Origin: Mycobacterium sp. ACS4331
GTDB taxonomy: Bacteria; Actinomycetota; Actinomycetes; Mycobacteriales; Mycobacteriaceae
NCBI RefSeq assembly: GCF_001667265.1
Contig: NZ_LZHW01000028.1
Span: 1 to 64,000, forward strand
DNA: 64,000 nt
Direction of reading: 5' to 3'
Shown: positions 63,582-64,000 of the stretch, in pieces
Layout of the letters: the number at the start of each line of letters is the position of its first letter
How positions within the stretch are numbered: position 1 is the stretch's first letter
Notes under the pieces: generated by a model
What the model saw: the letters and a program-made list of their open reading frames with translations, nothing else
What the model was told of the DNA's origin: nothing
Database searches by the model: none
Translations under genes and position numbers: made by a program

Positions 63582-64000
<419 letters not shown>

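Overview
The window is high-GC, gene-dense actinobacterial DNA, most probably from a rapid-growing mycobacterium (Mycolicibacterium type). The evidence is two antigen-85 mycolyltransferase genes, a mycobacterial-type hemophore, a maltokinase, a recC-recB-recD operon, GTG/TTG starts and many 1-4 bp gene overlaps. It holds about 63 protein genes. I see no tRNA, rRNA, CRISPR array, insertion sequence or prophage. The first 12 bases are not genomic: they match the end of the Nextera transposon adapter, so base 1 is very likely a contig end.

Layout. 1-5.1 kb: a leftward operon of envelope proteins (a von Willebrand factor A protein cut by the contig end, and three membrane proteins rich in Asp-Pro-Phe-Gly). 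5.6-13.5 kb: an FAD oxidoreductase, an epimerase and an NTF2-like protein behind a KstR-type operator, then msrB-msrA, a hotdog protein, a CYP138-like P450 divergent from a TetR regulator, and a serine hydrolase. 13.5-21.2 kb: a C39-like protein, an F420/FMN enzyme, an MFS exporter, an APH-like kinase, a tightly overlapped four-gene membrane/cupredoxin operon of unknown function, and a STAS protein. 21.5-35 kb: glycogen debranching enzyme, a Baeyer-Villiger monooxygenase / alcohol dehydrogenase / DUF4185 operon, a hemophore, isochorismatase and PfpI hydrolases, an HAD mutase plus GH65 pair (like Rv3400-Rv3401), and several small acidic proteins. 35-45.9 kb: alpha/beta hydrolase, FadE1-like dehydrogenase, TSUP permease, an operon of CaiB transferase, thioesterase and HtdZ-like hydratase divergent from a TetR-SDR-phosphoesterase operon, LtrA, and antigen 85. 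46-54.4 kb: recC-recB-recD. 54.4-64 kb: amidohydrolase, P450 with a CRP-like site, maltokinase, a PotABCD-type ABC importer, and a second antigen 85 cut by the right edge.

Read right to left, nine genes (maltokinase, antigen 85, HtdZ, FadE1, TetR, CYP138, MsrA, NTF2, epimerase) keep the order and relative strand that I recall for M. tuberculosis Rv0127, Rv0129c, Rv0130, Rv0131c, Rv0135c, Rv0136, Rv0137c, Rv0138 and Rv0139. They are spread over more than 50 kb, with other gene blocks (recBCD, the sugar genes, the membrane operon) between them. The main metabolic themes are acyl-CoA/steroid-like lipid turnover, alpha-glucan and trehalose-type sugar handling, cell-envelope mycolylation, and redox repair.
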